Shown here one piece after another: positions 62,806-64,000 of a stretch of DNA of 64,000 nt (the first letter of the stretch is position 1; each line of letters opens with the position of its first letter). The stretch is from NCBI RefSeq assembly GCF_027594145.1, contig NZ_JAQFFK010000003.1, positions 620,001 through 684,000 on the forward strand, given 5' to 3'. Both the position numbers and the translations under genes were made by a program. The stretch is from Methanococcoides alaskense (lineage in GTDB: Archaea; Halobacteriota; Methanosarcinia; Methanosarcinales; Methanosarcinaceae). The notes beneath the pieces were generated by a model. The model was not told where the DNA came from and searched no databases. It was given only the letters and a program-made list of their open reading frames with translations.

Positions 62806-63371
62806 AAGAAAAATTAGAGACAATGTACTCAAAAGATCGCGAAGAATGGCGATCATGGTTACAAAAAAATTATCTTTCAGAAAAAAATGTCTGGCTGATC
62901 TATTATAAAAAACACACAAAAAAATTGTCTATTCCTTATAGCGATGCTGTTGAGGAGGCTATTTGCTTTGGTTGGATTGATGGTCAGATACAGACAATTG
63001 ATGATGATAGATATATGCAGCGTTTTAGTCCTCGAACATCCAAAAGCCATTGGTCTGTCATCAATATTGAAAGAGCAAAAAAAATGATTAAGCAAGGACG
63101 TATGACAGAAAGAGGTCTTAGGATATTTCAGAATGGAATCAAGAATCAAGAAATAGTTCCATCAAGTAAAGATTTTTCTGTGCCAGATGATCTTAAATCA
63201 GCTTTGGAAAAGAATAAGAAAGCACTAAATAACTTTGAAAACCTTGCTCCTTCAGCAAAATTAGCTTATGTTTATTGGGTTAATAGTGCAAAGAAAGACG
63301 AAACTAGACAGAAAAGAATTAAAAACTCAGTAGAGTTAATAGAACAAAATAAAAAATTTGGAGGAAAATAA
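62802..63371 (+). CDS. YdeI/OmpD-associated (OmdA) family protein
   Basis: A 189-residue soluble protein with family hallmarks: WRSWLQKNYLSEKNVWLIYYKKHT (from about 16), SIPYSDAVEEAICFGWIDGQIQTIDDDRYMQRFSPR (from about 43) and WSVINIERAKKMIKQGRMTERG. The C-terminal KLAYVYWVNSAKKDETRQKRI is also typical. Family members are implicated in resistance or stress in bacteria, but the activity is unknown. Its ATG overlaps the stop of the decayed DUF3795 gene, a relic of former coupling. Confidence 0.88.
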   Translation: MKEKLETMYSKDREEWRSWLQKNYLSEKNVWLIYYKKHTKKLSIPYSDAVEEAICFGWIDGQIQTIDDDRYMQRFSPRTSKSHWSVINIERAKKMIKQGRMTERGLRIFQNGIKNQEIVPSSKDFSVPDDLKSALEKNKKALNNFENLAPSAKLAYVYWVNSAKKDETRQKRIKNSVELIEQNKKFGGK

Positions 63372-63413
63372 AATATCTAAGTTCTCAGAATTTAAATTCA
63401 TTGCCAAGATTCT

Positions 63414-63785
63414 TTATTTCGTATTTTTATCTTCTTCCCAAAGGCCAATGGTATTATTTTCAGTATCATTAAAAATTGCATAAAATCCCAATCCAGCCAC
63501 AGCTGTTTTAGGCTCAAGCACTTTCCCACCGAGTATTTCAACTTTATCAATGCATTCATCTACTGATGGAACTCCAATAAAGGTGGTAATTTTCTGATCG
63601 GCATTTTCTCTTTTTGCCATCCCACCACTGAGGCCTTCTTCACCGCTTAGAGTTGTTGTTTCAATAGAGTAGTATTCTAATGGCTCTGGAATCTTTTCAA
63701 TCTTCCAATCAAATAGTTCGCCATAGAATTTCTTTGCACGTTCTATAACATCTACTGGTAAGTCAAAATAAACAATTGTTGGCAT
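63414..63785 (-). CDS. VOC-family (glyoxalase/bleomycin resistance) protein
   Basis: A 123-residue vicinal-oxygen-chelate fold: VYFDLPVDVIERAKKFYGELFDWKIEKI (from about 4), GGMAKRENADQKITTFIGVPSVDECIDKV (about 54-82) and the end YAIFNDTENNTIGLWEED with the conserved metal-ligand Glu. Small VOC proteins bind a metal and act on diverse substrates; no partner gene reveals which. It is convergent with the YdeI-like gene. Confidence 0.85.
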   Translation of the reverse strand: MPTIVYFDLPVDVIERAKKFYGELFDWKIEKIPEPLEYYSIETTTLSGEEGLSGGMAKRENADQKITTFIGVPSVDECIDKVEILGGKVLEPKTAVAGLGFYAIFNDTENNTIGLWEEDKNTK

Positions 63786-63940
63786 TTATACTACTCCCCC
63801 AAACATATTTGATTCACAATCATTTAATATTGCCGGTTTAGATTTTTATCAAAATTTAATTAAATATGCAGCTATTAATTAAAGTTGCTTTTTTCAAAAG
63901 AATAAGTGAATTAATTAAAAGAGTGGCATTTTTACGAGTT

Positions 63941-63976
63941 ACCTATATCCCCGATAGATTATGCGGGGATATAGGT
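63941..63976. terminator. 36-base hairpin near the right edge
   Basis: ACCTATATCCCC (63941-63952) and its exact complement GGGGATATAGGT (63965-63976) enclose a 12-base loop and are followed by a TTTTTTT run at about 63983-63991. This is the form of a strong terminator on the plus strand. No gene precedes it within 150 bases on that strand, so it may instead serve a gene to the right on the minus strand or be a repeat end. Confidence 0.5.
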
Positions 63977-64000
63977 AAGTCTATTTTTTTGTACGCTATA

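Noticed and set aside
1-64000. tRNA, rRNA and CRISPR arrays
   Set aside because: No cloverleaf-like, rRNA-like or regularly spaced repeat sequence was noticed by eye on either strand; a tRNAscan or CRISPR search would be needed to exclude small cases.

Overview
The window looks like a chromosome segment of a methylotrophic/aceticlastic methanogenic archaeon of the Methanosarcinaceae, most likely Methanococcoides or a close relative. The evidence is archaeal-type genes for isoprenoid lipids (HMG-CoA reductase, geranylgeranyl reductase), Hel308, archaeal class I CCA-adding enzyme, indolepyruvate:ferredoxin oxidoreductase, the Ahb-route heme enzyme, DUF1699 and MTH865 proteins, an iron-sulfur flavoprotein, a PGF-CTERM surface protein, TATA-box promoters and low GC. 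One transposase carries an in-frame UAG, which these organisms can decode as pyrrolysine. The genus is an inference; no 16S rRNA or tRNA gene was found.

Layout. 1-2.3 kb: end of a cobalt/nickel ECF transporter operon (cbiM end, small accessory subunit, cbiQ, cbiO). 2.5-14.5 kb: housekeeping genes (ACT regulator, geranylgeranyl reductase, aroA, thymidylate synthase, DUF488, htpX, two exported acidic proteins, a membrane winged-helix protein, ACT protein-homoserine dehydrogenase-DNA ligase). 14.5-21.2 kb: a 6.7 kb segment bounded by IS5-family-like terminal repeats and a perfect 8-bp target duplication (GATGTTTC). It carries a metal-uptake type operon: SAM methyltransferase, frameshifted CooC-like ATPase, PGF-CTERM surface protein, binding protein, FecCD-type permease and ATPase. 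It appears to have inserted between the convergent lig and hmgA genes. 21.2-42.4 kb: hmgA, an intact IS5-family element with its own 8-bp duplication, trpB2, nth, hel308, hisD, DUF1699, a siroheme/heme operon (SUMT, hemD, ahbC), ferritin and partner, cca, ogg, iorAB, a hydantoinase-like protein and a flavin-binding protein.

42.5-48.8 kb is an accessory island. It is bracketed by two ~240-bp direct repeats and holds a PAS histidine kinase, tiny membrane proteins, a TnpB-only IS200/IS605-family element and several decayed gene ends. 48.8-63.8 kb is a redox/metal-flavoured accessory region. It has two related CxxC-containing winged-helix regulators, an MTH865 protein with a Cys-rich tail, an iron-sulfur flavoprotein, acetyl-CoA synthetase, two flavodoxins, a stand-alone CopZ-type [2Fe-2S]/Zn domain, an ArsR repressor with a CxC metal motif, a ferredoxin-like protein and a Cys-rich protein. 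Mixed in are a bacterial-looking YcaQ/AlkZ-type DNA glycosylase and decayed duplicates of the flavodoxin, ArsR and DUF3795 genes.

The strongest candidates for something new are the mobile metal-uptake island with its nested palindromic operator, the in-frame UAG that splits the DDE triad of the transposase, the repeat-bracketed island, and the paired Cys-containing regulators beside flavin/iron-sulfur genes, one of which seems to lack a normal start codon.
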